From NCBI GenBank assembly GCA_026706075.1, contig JAPOZM010000055.1, forward strand, positions 1 through 64,000: a DNA stretch of 64,000 nucleotides, written 5' to 3'. A program made the position numbers and the translations under genes. This document shows positions 1-7,844 of this stretch, one piece after another; the first letter of the stretch is position 1; each line of letters begins with the position of its first letter. This DNA comes from Gemmatimonadaceae bacterium. Lineage in GTDB: Bacteria; Latescibacterota; UBA2968; UBA8231. The notes beneath the pieces are model-generated. The model did no database searches and was not told where the DNA came from. It saw only the letters and a program-made list of their open reading frames with translations.

Positions 1-826
1 TCTCGATCTCGCCGCGGGCGACGATTGCGTCCTTCCACACGTCGGGGAAACAGTCGAGGGCATAGCCGGAACCTCTGGGCCCCAGCTCCACGACCGCCCA
101 CAGCTCGGTGGCGCCGCGCTGTCCCTTGACCCAGTTGTAGAGCAGGTGCTTGAGGAAGTTGTCGCGCCAGGTGATGAAGTCCGCGTCCAGCACGCCGCGG
201 CCATTGGTGACCGGGGTCTGGCAATGGCTGCCGGTAAAGGTGCGGAAGTGAATCAGCTCACTCATCTTGAGCAGGTCCGGGCGGTACTCGGAAATGCGCT
301 CCCAGAAGCTCTCGGGCCGCAGCTGCTTGATGATCGCCGGATGGGAGTGGTCGAAGTTCGTGCGCAGCTTCTCCTTGTAGCGCTTCTCGTACTGCTCGGC
401 CAGGGCCAGTCCCTTCTCCGGCGTCTCGGTGCAGGTATCGCGATGCCACTCGATCGCCGGCTTGAGCTCGAGCTCCTGGCCCGCCTGCATCACCGCCCGG
501 GCCACCGTCACCGCCCTGGGAATCGCCGTGTCGTGGTCGCAGAGCTGGACGTTGATGTGCGTGGCGCCGGCTTCCTTGAAGGCCGCCAGTTTCGGCCCGG
601 CTTCTTCCGCCGTGGCGATGTCGACTCCACCGACGAGCTGAAGCCCGTGCCGGGCGCAAGCCGCGGCGATCTCGGGATCGGCGCCGGCGCTGAAGCCGAC
701 AAAGCCAGCGTCCCTGGCGGCGCGGACTTTGCGGTCCATCGACCACTGCTTGTCCTCTGACGGGTAGTTGGTCAGCGTCCATGCCGCGGCACAGAGCTTG
801 AGTTGCGGTCGTTTCTTCCTGGCCAT
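1..826 (-). CDS. Xylose-isomerase-like TIM-barrel protein (3' end outside the window)
   Basis: About 275 residues are visible and the reading frame runs off the window edge, so the C-terminus is missing. The ATG at 826 is preceded by a GGAGAG ribosome binding site. The sequence shows the alternating beta/alpha pattern of the sugar phosphate isomerase/epimerase (AP endonuclease 2-like) barrel, with likely metal-site segments HINVQLCDHD and AIEWHRD. It lies 22 bp downstream of the SDR gene and is read in the same direction after another barrel gene, so the three probably form one sugar or sugar-acid operon. The substrate cannot be told from sequence; isomerase, epimerase and dehydratase are all possible in this superfamily. 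Cytoplasmic, no signal peptide. Confidence 0.75.
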   Translation of the reverse strand, partial: MARKKRPQLKLCAAAWTLTNYPSEDKQWSMDRKVRAARDAGFVGFSAGADPEIAAACARHGLQLVGGVDIATAEEAGPKLAAFKEAGATHINVQLCDHDTAIPRAVTVARAVMQAGQELELKPAIEWHRDTCTETPEKGLALAEQYEKRYKEKLRTNFDHSHPAIIKQLRPESFWERISEYRPDLLKMSELIHFRTFTGSHCQTPVTNGRGVLDADFITWRDNFLKHLLYNWVKGQRGATELWAVVELGPRGSGYALDCFPDVWKDAIVARGEIE

Positions 827-848
827 GGATTCTCTCCTGTTATGTCCG

Positions 849-1667
849 CTATACGCCGCAGAACGCGGAAAAGCCGCCGTCGATGGGCACGATGGCGCCG
901 GTGACGAAGGCGGCTGCGTCCGAAAAGAGCCACAGGGCCGCGCCGACGACCTCGTGGGGGTCGCCGAAGCGGGCCATGGGGACGTTCTTCAGAATGGTCT
1001 GGCCGCGGTCGGTCAGATCGCCGCTCGCTTCGTCGAGGAGCAGGAAGCGGTTCTGGGTGGTGATCATGAAGCCCGGGGCCACGGCATTGACGCGAATTCT
1101 CGGTGCGTAGGTCGAGGCCATGTGCACGGCCAGCCAGCGGGTGAAGCTGTCGGCCGCCGCCTTGCCGTTGGAGTACGCCAGGGCCCGCGACAGGGGCAAC
1201 CCGCCGCCGATCGAGGTGATGTTGACGACCGCCCCATCTCCTTTGGCGGCGAAGACGCGGCCCACGGCCTGCGAGGGCAGGACGGCGCTCAGATAGTTGA
1301 GATCCATCACCATCTTGACCGCCTCCGGGTCGATATCGAAGAACTCGAGCTCCGGGGAAGTGGTGGTGTCCTTGTGGCTGCCGCCGGCCCCGTTGAGCAG
1401 GAAGTCGATGGTGCCAAAGCGCTCGATGGTTGCCGCGAGCGCGGCTCCGACGCTGTCCTTGTCGACGACGTTGCACTCGACGGGCAGGACCTTGTCGGGA
1501 TAGTCCTGGTTGATCTCGTCGGCCTTGGCGCGGGCGGCCTCTGGAGAGATGTCCCAGATCGCCACCTCGGCGCCGGCGCGGGCGAGGTGGCGGGCGATCT
1601 CGCCGCCGATGGCACCGCCGGCGCCGGTGGCCACGGCCTTCTTGCCGTGGAAGTCGAAAGTGGTCAA
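849..1667 (-). CDS. SDR oxidoreductase, D-mannonate oxidoreductase (fructuronate reductase)-like
   Basis: A 272-residue short-chain dehydrogenase. The nucleotide-binding motif TGAGGAIG is at residues 14-21, the NGAGG variant of NAG at 92-96, and the catalytic YxxxK is Tyr165/Lys169 (YSNGK). The ending IDGGFSAFCGV resembles the 'DGGFxAxSGV' tail of Bacillus YjmF/UxuB-type SDRs, which interconvert fructuronate and mannonate; that assignment is family inference. The start is a TTG at 1667 that overlaps the stop of the upstream barrel gene in the sequence TTGA, so translation is probably coupled. Its place between two isomerase-like barrels and beside a Gfo/Idh dehydrogenase fits hexuronate or related sugar-acid breakdown. 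Confidence 0.8.
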   Translation of the reverse strand: MTTFDFHGKKAVATGAGGAIGGEIARHLARAGAEVAIWDISPEAARAKADEINQDYPDKVLPVECNVVDKDSVGAALAATIERFGTIDFLLNGAGGSHKDTTTSPELEFFDIDPEAVKMVMDLNYLSAVLPSQAVGRVFAAKGDGAVVNITSIGGGLPLSRALAYSNGKAAADSFTRWLAVHMASTYAPRIRVNAVAPGFMITTQNRFLLLDEASGDLTDRGQTILKNVPMARFGDPHEVVGAALWLFSDAAAFVTGAIVPIDGGFSAFCGV

Positions 1668-2476
1668 GGGTCCCTCCCCATCGCCGGTGCCAACGCCGCG
1701 TAGCCGGCCGCGCAGGATTCGTCGAAGTCCATGGTGACGAACGTCTCTATCGCCAGGGCTTCGGCAAAGCCGATGTCGCGGAGTCCCCGCACGATGCGCG
1801 GAAAGTCGAGGCTCCCTTGGCCGGGAATCTTGTGGTCGTAGTCGGGATACGTGCCGATGTGGTCCTTGAGATGGGCGTGCAGGATGCACCCCTGCCACTG
1901 GTGGGCGACGGCGACCGGGTCCAGGCCGAGGAGCGTCAGATAGCACGGATCGAAATTGACCCCGAAGGACGCGCTGCCGACTTCGTCGTGCAGCTCCAGG
2001 AAGCGCTCGGGGGTGTCGGTGAGCCAACCGGCCCATACGCCATCGACTGCCAACCGCACGTTGCGCGGCTCCGCGTAGGCGAGCGCATCCTGGAGACAGG
2101 CGGTCACCCGCCTCCAGGCCTCGGCTCGCCGGGCGGCATCGTCCTTGGGGCCGCCCATGTGGAACACGACGAGCGGGGCGCCAACGTCCGCGGCCAGATC
2201 GACCGACCCCTTGAGGTCGAGCGGTTCGGCGGTGAAGAGCGAGTCGGCGAGATTGGCGTGGGTGATGACGGCTTCGATGGTGAGGCCCAGCCCCTCGGTA
2301 ATGCTCCGGGTCCGGGCCCGCAGTTCGGGCGTCACCGAGCGCGGGTTCGCCGACGGCCCGTGGGTGCCCGAGATGTCGATGCCGTCGTAGCCGGCCGCGG
2401 CGATTCTTCCCAGTGCCGGCTCGAGCGGCATTGCGAGCCGGTCGGTGTAGCTGTAGGTGTAGAAGGCGAGGCGCAT
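1664..2476 (-). CDS. Sugar phosphate isomerase/epimerase-like TIM-barrel protein
   Basis: A 270-residue protein of the xylose isomerase-like barrel superfamily. The likely metal ligands are spread along the strands: VNFDPCYL (Asp), HAHLKDH (His) and LAIETFV (Glu). The first acidic position reads LAVDGVW, with Asp where relatives usually have Glu. It is the first gene of a minus-strand operon and overlaps the SDR gene by four bases. Its ATG at 2476 lies 27 bp from the divergent Gfo/Idh start at 2504, so at least one promoter must lie inside the neighbouring coding region. Reaction unknown; isomerase or epimerase activity is inferred from the fold. Confidence 0.8.
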   Translation of the reverse strand: MRLAFYTYSYTDRLAMPLEPALGRIAAAGYDGIDISGTHGPSANPRSVTPELRARTRSITEGLGLTIEAVITHANLADSLFTAEPLDLKGSVDLAADVGAPLVVFHMGGPKDDAARRAEAWRRVTACLQDALAYAEPRNVRLAVDGVWAGWLTDTPERFLELHDEVGSASFGVNFDPCYLTLLGLDPVAVAHQWQGCILHAHLKDHIGTYPDYDHKIPGQGSLDFPRIVRGLRDIGFAEALAIETFVTMDFDESCAAGYAALAPAMGRDP

Positions 2477-2503
2477 GGCTCAAATTAGCGGAGGAGGAAC
2501 GGC

Positions 2504-3586
2504 ATGGCACAACCGTTGGGCGAGGCGTACAGGCAGATTGCGGCGACCCAGCCGCGGGGAACGTATCGCGGCGCGGTGGTCGGCTGCGGACGGATGGGCA
2601 GCACCATCGACGACGAGCACATCGGGATGCCCCACTATCCGTGGCCGTGGGCCCACGCCCCGGCCATGATCGAAGCGCGGGGGATCGAGCTGATCGCCGC
2701 GGCCGACGTGGACCGGGCCCGGCTGGACGACTTCGCCCGGCGCTGGGGCGTGGACGCCCTGTACGAGGACTACCGCGAGCTGGTCGCGCAGGAGCGGCCC
2801 GACCTGGTGGCGGTGACGACGCGGCCCGACGAGCGGGCCGAGGTGGTCATCGGTCTGGCCGAAGCCGGAGTGCGGGCGATCTTCGCCACCAAGCCGATGT
2901 GCCGCACCCTGACTGAGGCCGATTCCATGATCGCGGCGTGCAAGGCCAACGGCAGCATTCTGGCCATCGCATGCCATCTCAACTGGTACAACTGGTACAC
3001 CAATGCGCGGCAGGCCATCGCCGACGGAGCGATCGGCCGGCTGCGCTCGATGGTCTGCCACAGCCCGCACAGCCTGTCGAACCTGCAGAGCCATACGCTG
3101 GCCTTGTTCCGGCTGTTTGCCGGGGCGCCGGCCGAGTGGGTGATGGGCGAGATGGACGACGAGGAGCAGGCTGCGGCCGACCGGGACCTGTCCGGATCGG
3201 GCTACATCGCCTACGCCAACGGCGTCCGCGGCCTGTTGAACTCCCGCGCCGACCGCTCGGGGCGTGCGTGGACCCTGGAGTTCATCGGCGAGAGCGGGAG
3301 GATCGTCTCGCGCAACGCCCACGCGCAGTTCGAGCTGTGGGGAGCGCACCCCGAGACCGGCGAGCCGATCCAGCGGCCCTTCCCCAACCCGTGGCACCCG
3401 CGCTCGTCCATGGTCGATGCGATCGAGGGCGTCTGTCGGGCGATCGAGGAGGGGGAAGAGCGGATCTGTCCGGGGGAGTTCGGGCGCGAGGCGCTGGAAG
3501 TCGCCATCGGCCTGCGCGAGTCCCATCGGCAGGGCAACGGGCGGGTGGACTTGCCGCTGGCGGACCGGGACCTGCGGATGGGATAG
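2504..3586 (+). CDS. Gfo/Idh/MocA family oxidoreductase
   Basis: A 360-residue NAD(P)-dependent oxidoreductase. An N-terminal Rossmann domain carries GCGRMG at residues 27-32, and the C-terminal dimerisation domain follows. The family EKP motif reads TKP (129-131): the catalytic Lys130 is kept but the preceding Glu is Thr. The start is fixed by a strong GGAGGAGG ribosome binding site just upstream of the ATG at 2504. Divergent from the isomerase/SDR operon, it probably oxidises or reduces a sugar or inositol-type intermediate of the same pathway; the substrate is not readable. Confidence 0.85.
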   Translation: MAQPLGEAYRQIAATQPRGTYRGAVVGCGRMGSTIDDEHIGMPHYPWPWAHAPAMIEARGIELIAAADVDRARLDDFARRWGVDALYEDYRELVAQERPDLVAVTTRPDERAEVVIGLAEAGVRAIFATKPMCRTLTEADSMIAACKANGSILAIACHLNWYNWYTNARQAIADGAIGRLRSMVCHSPHSLSNLQSHTLALFRLFAGAPAEWVMGEMDDEEQAAADRDLSGSGYIAYANGVRGLLNSRADRSGRAWTLEFIGESGRIVSRNAHAQFELWGAHPETGEPIQRPFPNPWHPRSSMVDAIEGVCRAIEEGEERICPGEFGREALEVAIGLRESHRQGNGRVDLPLADRDLRMG

Positions 3587-3685
3587 CAGGGGTCAACAGG
3601 CCAGCGTCGTCTTGGTCATCCACCTCGCCTCTGGCCGTCGTCCCTGGGCCAGCCGCGCCTGGGTTGCGCTCCCGGTGCCAGTCGG

Positions 3686-6600
3686 TCAGGGGTCCAGCAC
3701 CAGCCGGTTGTTGTGCTCGGCGATCTCGGGGATGCGGTCGTCGGGATCGACGACGATCACGTCCCCGGGCAGGATTCCCTCGAAGCGCACGGCCATCCGG
3801 CGGGGGTGGAGGTCGAGGGGGGCCTCGATCCTCTCGAGGATCCGGCTCTCCACCACCCGGTCCCCGCGCCGGAGATCGACGCGGATCCCGGAGGCCTCGA
3901 CGCTGCCGATGTTGTGCACCCGCACCCTCCCGGAGTCCGCCTGCGACAGGGCCAGGTCCGGCCGCCGGCGGAGGCCGCCGAGGGCCTGCAGCTGCTCGAC
4001 CCGGACCACCGTCACCTGCCGCGGCGGCAGGTCGAGGGGGATGGCCGAGTAGCGCTGCAGGGTCGCCGTGCGGCGAGTGGCAGCCTCCTCGAAGTGCCCG
4101 TCGTCGTCGAGGTCGGGGCCGGTCTCGACGCGGTAGCGGCCCGGCTCGAGCCGCCAGACGCGCATGCGGCCCCTGACCTCCTCCTCGCGGAAGTTGTAGA
4201 GAGCCACGCGCAGCGACCGGGGGCCCGCCTCCCAGACGAGGGCGGCGAAGTCCTCGCCCCGCAGGCCCTCGTAGCTCACCGCCGTCAGGTTGAGCCAGCG
4301 GTTGCGGTTCGGTGCGTCGCCCAGGTAGCAGGAGACGGCGGTGGTGGCCCGGTAGGTGAGGATGCGGTCGGTCTTCTGCTCGGCGGCGGTGGTCATGTGG
4401 CGGTAGCGGCGGTACCAGGTCAGGGAGTCGGAGAGCCAGCGTTCCAGCAGGGCCCGGTCCTGGTTGACGAAGAACCCGGCGTAGCCGCTCTTCGGACCCG
4501 AGAGCTTGTCCCGCAGGTGGCTCGCGTAGGGCTCCTCCCAGGGCACCAGGGCATGCGGGGCCCGTCCGTAGCGCGCCTGGACGCCGGTGAAGCCGCCGCC
4601 GTCGACGCCCATGCGGTAGGCCCGGTGCCAGTCGGGGTCCCCCGTCAGCAGGTAGAGCCCCAGCAGCTCGGTCAGGGGCGCGATGTTGGCCGACGGGGGC
4701 AGGTCCGTCACCCGGATCGGCTCGCCGGTGAGGATCTCCACCTTCTCGACGAAGGCCCCCGGCCGCTGGTAGTCCAGCCATGTGCGGCCCCAGGCCTCGT
4801 AGCGCTCCAGCACCGCGGGGTGCCCGCTGTAGTCGGCGGCGACGTGCATGGGATGGAGGAAGAGGCGGGCCGGCGCCCATCCGAAGGCGCCGGGGCTGGC
4901 GCCGAGCTCGGCGAATCCCCGGCGCGCCTCCTCGATGCCGAGGTGGTCGCCGCCGAAGTGAACGCGGCCGTCCGAGGTCTCCACCATCAGCCGCATGGCC
5001 GACCGCGCCGACGCCATGACCCGCTCGAAGTGGAGGGGATCGCCGTAGTTCCACCAGGCGTTCAGGGCGAGCTGGTTCACCCCTTCCTCGTAGGCGTGGA
5101 GGGCGTCCATGGAGCGCCTGTTGATGCCCTCCTCCAGGCGGTGCCCCACGACGAGGTCCGCCAGCTTCGAGGCCGCCTCCCGCAGCCGCGCCCCCAGGGG
5201 CTCGCTCTCGATCATGGGCAGGCACTGCCAGACCTGGAACAGATCGGTGTCGTCCTGCGGCCCTCCGCCGAACTCGCCGTTGGCCACCAGCCGGTGGTCC
5301 AGCCACCACCGGGCGATGCGGGCCTGCTCCTTCCAGTTCTCACGGACCAGGACCGCCCAGCGGGGCGCCCCGGGCTCCCCGGGCAGATCCGGCGGCGGCA
5401 GGGGCTCGTGTCGATCCATGTTCTGGTAGATCCAGTCGTGGTACCGGGCGATCACGGAATCGCCCGGCCCCAGCACGCGGGCAGCCTCCACCGTCTCCAG
5501 CAGCTCGGTCAGCGAGGTCCGGTAGCGCTCGATGGGCGGGCTGACGGCGATCTGCTCCCTCACCGGGGTCCCGTGCCGCAGGTGCATCCACGGCCGGGGC
5601 TCGCTCATGGCCGAGAGCTGGCCGCGCAGGAGGAACTTGCGCCAGGCCACCGCCTCGGGCAGGGCCTCGCTGCGCGGGACCGGGTGCGCCTTCAGCTTCA
5701 CCGATGCGAGCCGGCAGGCGCCTCCAAACTCGATCGACACCCGGACCCGAGGCTCAGGGGCGAGGGGTCCCGCCATCCTCGGGGGCCGCGCCCACTCGTC
5801 CCGCGGCGGCAGGAAGACCTGGTCGGGCAGGTCGAGACCCGCCACGTAGAGGCCCGGACCGTGGAGGCGGAAGTCGACGCTGATGGCGTCGCGGCGGGCG
5901 TCGAGGACGTCGCCCACGCGGACCGAGAGGATCTCGCCCGGACCGGTGCGGGAGACCTCCAGCTCGAGGGTGAGGGCCGCGATCCCGAGGGACGGATCGG
6001 CCCAGGGCGCCGCCAGCTCCACCGGGGTTCCGGGGGCCAGCTCCCGCTCTCCGGATGCGGCCAGGTCCACCGCCGGGCGACCGATCTCGCCCGGGTCGAC
6101 CCGGAGGACGGTGAGGTCCCTCAGCGCCCCGTCCTGGCCCGGCTCCTGGAAGAAGGAGAGGCGGCGAGCCTCCACCCGCGGCTCGAACCGCCGGTGGAAC
6201 GCTCCCTCCCGGGGCCGCACCTTGCACAGCGGGGGGCCTTCGGGCGGGTGCAGGTCCTCGCGGCCGGCGTAGACCCGGCCCCGCCAGCGGCCGCGGGTCT
6301 GGATCGCGTCGAAGCCGGCTTCCGCCAGGGTCACGTGCAGTCCGTCGTTGCCGTTGAAGAGGCGGTAGTTCACCGCCGGGGTCCCGTGCAGCCCCTGCCA
6401 CTCGCCGACTGTGCCGTTGGCATAGCGCGTGTCAACGCGGCCGTCCACCGGCGAGTGGGTGAAACCGCGCACGAGGCGGCAGTCCAAGGGAAGGATCTTG
6501 CGCACCCGCAGGGGCTCGCCGGGACGCAGGTCGATCCCGCCCGCGGCGGCGGGTTCGGCGCCGGCGGGGGTCCAGGTCAGGAGGCAGATCAGCGCCCACG

Positions 6601-6817
6601 GCCGGACCCGTGAGCCGGCGGGCAGCTGCCGGGCGGCGGCGGCGGAGGGCCAGGGGAGCAGGCGATTCAGCGCACGCGGCCAGGGCCGCGGTCCGGCGGC
6701 GGGTCCCGGCCGGGCGGCGCCAGCAAGGATCCGGGAGAGCAGGCGGTTCAGCGCAGGAGGCCAGGTCCGCGGTTCGCCGGCGGGCTTCGGCCGGGATGCG
6801 TCGGAGAAGGTCAGCAA
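3686..6817 (-). CDS. Large exported protein with C-terminal CARDB-like domain; 5' end uncertain
   Basis: A long open frame (up to 1043 residues) of no family I recognise. From about residue 72 it reads like a signal peptide (RPWALICLLTW, then AGAEPAAAG), followed by an N-terminal beta-rich part. A central aromatic- and Trp-rich, mostly helical region resembles alpha/alpha-toroid glycosidase scaffolds. A C-terminal CARDB-like beta domain (about residues 950-1043) ends in EHNNRLVLDP. No ATG or GTG exists at the 5' end; the only usual start is the TTG at 6817, without a visible ribosome binding site. Residues 17-92 are three tandem copies of a 27-residue signal-peptide-like unit. Probably extracytoplasmic, perhaps acting on polysaccharide, but that is a guess from architecture. 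Confidence 0.65.
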   Translation of the reverse strand: MLTFSDASRPKPAGEPRTWPPALNRLLSRILAGAARPGPAAGPRPWPRALNRLLPWPSAAAARQLPAGSRVRPWALICLLTWTPAGAEPAAAGGIDLRPGEPLRVRKILPLDCRLVRGFTHSPVDGRVDTRYANGTVGEWQGLHGTPAVNYRLFNGNDGLHVTLAEAGFDAIQTRGRWRGRVYAGREDLHPPEGPPLCKVRPREGAFHRRFEPRVEARRLSFFQEPGQDGALRDLTVLRVDPGEIGRPAVDLAASGERELAPGTPVELAAPWADPSLGIAALTLELEVSRTGPGEILSVRVGDVLDARRDAISVDFRLHGPGLYVAGLDLPDQVFLPPRDEWARPPRMAGPLAPEPRVRVSIEFGGACRLASVKLKAHPVPRSEALPEAVAWRKFLLRGQLSAMSEPRPWMHLRHGTPVREQIAVSPPIERYRTSLTELLETVEAARVLGPGDSVIARYHDWIYQNMDRHEPLPPPDLPGEPGAPRWAVLVRENWKEQARIARWWLDHRLVANGEFGGGPQDDTDLFQVWQCLPMIESEPLGARLREAASKLADLVVGHRLEEGINRRSMDALHAYEEGVNQLALNAWWNYGDPLHFERVMASARSAMRLMVETSDGRVHFGGDHLGIEEARRGFAELGASPGAFGWAPARLFLHPMHVAADYSGHPAVLERYEAWGRTWLDYQRPGAFVEKVEILTGEPIRVTDLPPSANIAPLTELLGLYLLTGDPDWHRAYRMGVDGGGFTGVQARYGRAPHALVPWEEPYASHLRDKLSGPKSGYAGFFVNQDRALLERWLSDSLTWYRRYRHMTTAAEQKTDRILTYRATTAVSCYLGDAPNRNRWLNLTAVSYEGLRGEDFAALVWEAGPRSLRVALYNFREEEVRGRMRVWRLEPGRYRVETGPDLDDDGHFEEAATRRTATLQRYSAIPLDLPPRQVTVVRVEQLQALGGLRRRPDLALSQADSGRVRVHNIGSVEASGIRVDLRRGDRVVESRILERIEAPLDLHPRRMAVRFEGILPGDVIVVDPDDRIPEIAEHNNRLVLDP

Positions 6818-6972
6818 GGAGTGCAGGTCAGGGTGCCCGCGACGGATGCGACCGGCCTCCGGCAGTCCAGCATCGGAGGCGGGTCAGCACCGGCCGGGCG
6901 GCATTGCCGAAGGTCCCAGAGAAGGCAGGTCAGGACACCGACGAGAGCCGGGGTTCGGCGAAGGTTCAGCAT
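6536..6972 (-). repeat. Degenerate ~81-bp tandem repeat encoding signal-peptide-like units
   Basis: Read on the minus strand, about five diverged copies of an ~81-bp unit precede the mature part of the exported protein. The clearest are residues 17-43, 44-70 and 71-92 of that frame, with W..AL.RLL / ALICLL cores followed by Ala/Pro/Gly-rich tails. Two further copies lie upstream (about 6818-6972) in a different frame, containing VGVLTCLLW and AGTLTCT. Each copy has a hydrophobic core and an Ala-Gly-rich cleavage-like end. Confidence 0.6.
6811..6972 (-). other. Possible 53-residue signal-peptide-like ORF upstream of the exported gene
   Basis: An ATG at 6972 opens a 53-codon frame beginning MLNLRRTPALVGVLTCLL, with a good signal-peptide shape (basic start, hydrophobic core, PAGAD). 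It ends in a TGA at 6811-6813, in a different frame from the downstream large protein. It could be the original start of the exported protein separated by a frameshift, or a decayed repeat copy. No clear ribosome binding site precedes it. Confidence 0.3.
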
Positions 6973-7031
6973 GGGCAGGAGTCAGGGCCGCGGACCGAGG
7001 CCGCGGCGCTCCGGGCCCGGAGCGCCCGTCC

Positions 7032-7772
7032 TCAGCCGCTCTTCCGCGGAGGCCAGGTGACGAAGTACTCCGGCGCCCACCGGCGGGCCAGGTGGAACCG
7101 GCGCTCCTGGTATGCGCCGGCGGGCGGCTCGGCCTCCGCCTCGATCCAGGCCTCGGCGCCGGCCAGATGGGGAAACTCGAGGATCCAGACCAGCGCGCCC
7201 TCGTCGGCGGTCCCGAGGAGGCGGAAGACCTCCCCGTGCAGGAGGCCGTGCTCGCCGGCCACCTCCCGCAGCCGCTCTCCGCGCTGGTCGTCGCCCCGGG
7301 TCCGCGGGTCGACCTCGTCGGAGCCGCGCCGCCAGCCGCCGAAGGCGAGGACGACGATGGACGAAGGGTCGACGGACAGGGGCGCGATCACGTGCGCGTC
7401 GGCGTCCGGCGGGACGGGGGGGTCGGGCCGGCGGGGCAGCCAGGACAGGCTCGGCGGCTGCCAGCGGCGGGCGAGGGAGTAGTCGTGGAACCCGTAGCGC
7501 CCGTAGGGTGGCTCGACCTCCGCCTCCATCCAGGCCTCGGCGCCGGCCAGGTCCGGGAACTCGACCGTCCAGAACCGCACCCAGTCGCCCAGCGGCGCCA
7601 GCAGGCGGTACCCGTGCAGCCCCATCAGGCCGTGCCGCTCGGAAACGGAGAGCATCAGGTCCACGTGCTGGCGCTCGTAGTCGGACTGCTGCGCTTCGTC
7701 GAGCAGGTGCCACGTGGGCAGGCGCCCGCCCTTGAAGAGGATGACGACGCTGTCGCCGGCTGAATTGGTCAT
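7032..7772 (-). CDS. Two-repeat protein of unknown function, likely dimeric alpha/beta-barrel fold
   Basis: A 246-residue protein made of two homologous halves (about 8-110 and 135-240). Each has a 'VVxxF' strand, a helix with ERHGL or EHGLL, a strand ending in W.(V/L)EFP.LAGAEAW, and the ending LARRW. This duplicated layout resembles ferredoxin-like dimeric alpha/beta-barrel proteins of the NIPSNAP/darcynin kind, but no specific family is recognised. The ATG at 7772 has a GAGAG site upstream; a longer reading into the 72-bp space before the WD40 gene is not supported. It is divergent from that gene. Confidence 0.7.
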   Translation of the reverse strand: MTNSAGDSVVILFKGGRLPTWHLLDEAQQSDYERQHVDLMLSVSERHGLMGLHGYRLLAPLGDWVRFWTVEFPDLAGAEAWMEAEVEPPYGRYGFHDYSLARRWQPPSLSWLPRRPDPPVPPDADAHVIAPLSVDPSSIVVLAFGGWRRGSDEVDPRTRGDDQRGERLREVAGEHGLLHGEVFRLLGTADEGALVWILEFPHLAGAEAWIEAEAEPPAGAYQERRFHLARRWAPEYFVTWPPRKSG

Positions 7773-7844
7773 CGGTTTCTCTCCCGTCCGTCGGCCGGGT
7801 AAACTTAGACCGCGCCTCTTCCCCTCGCGCAAACGGAGGTCCGG

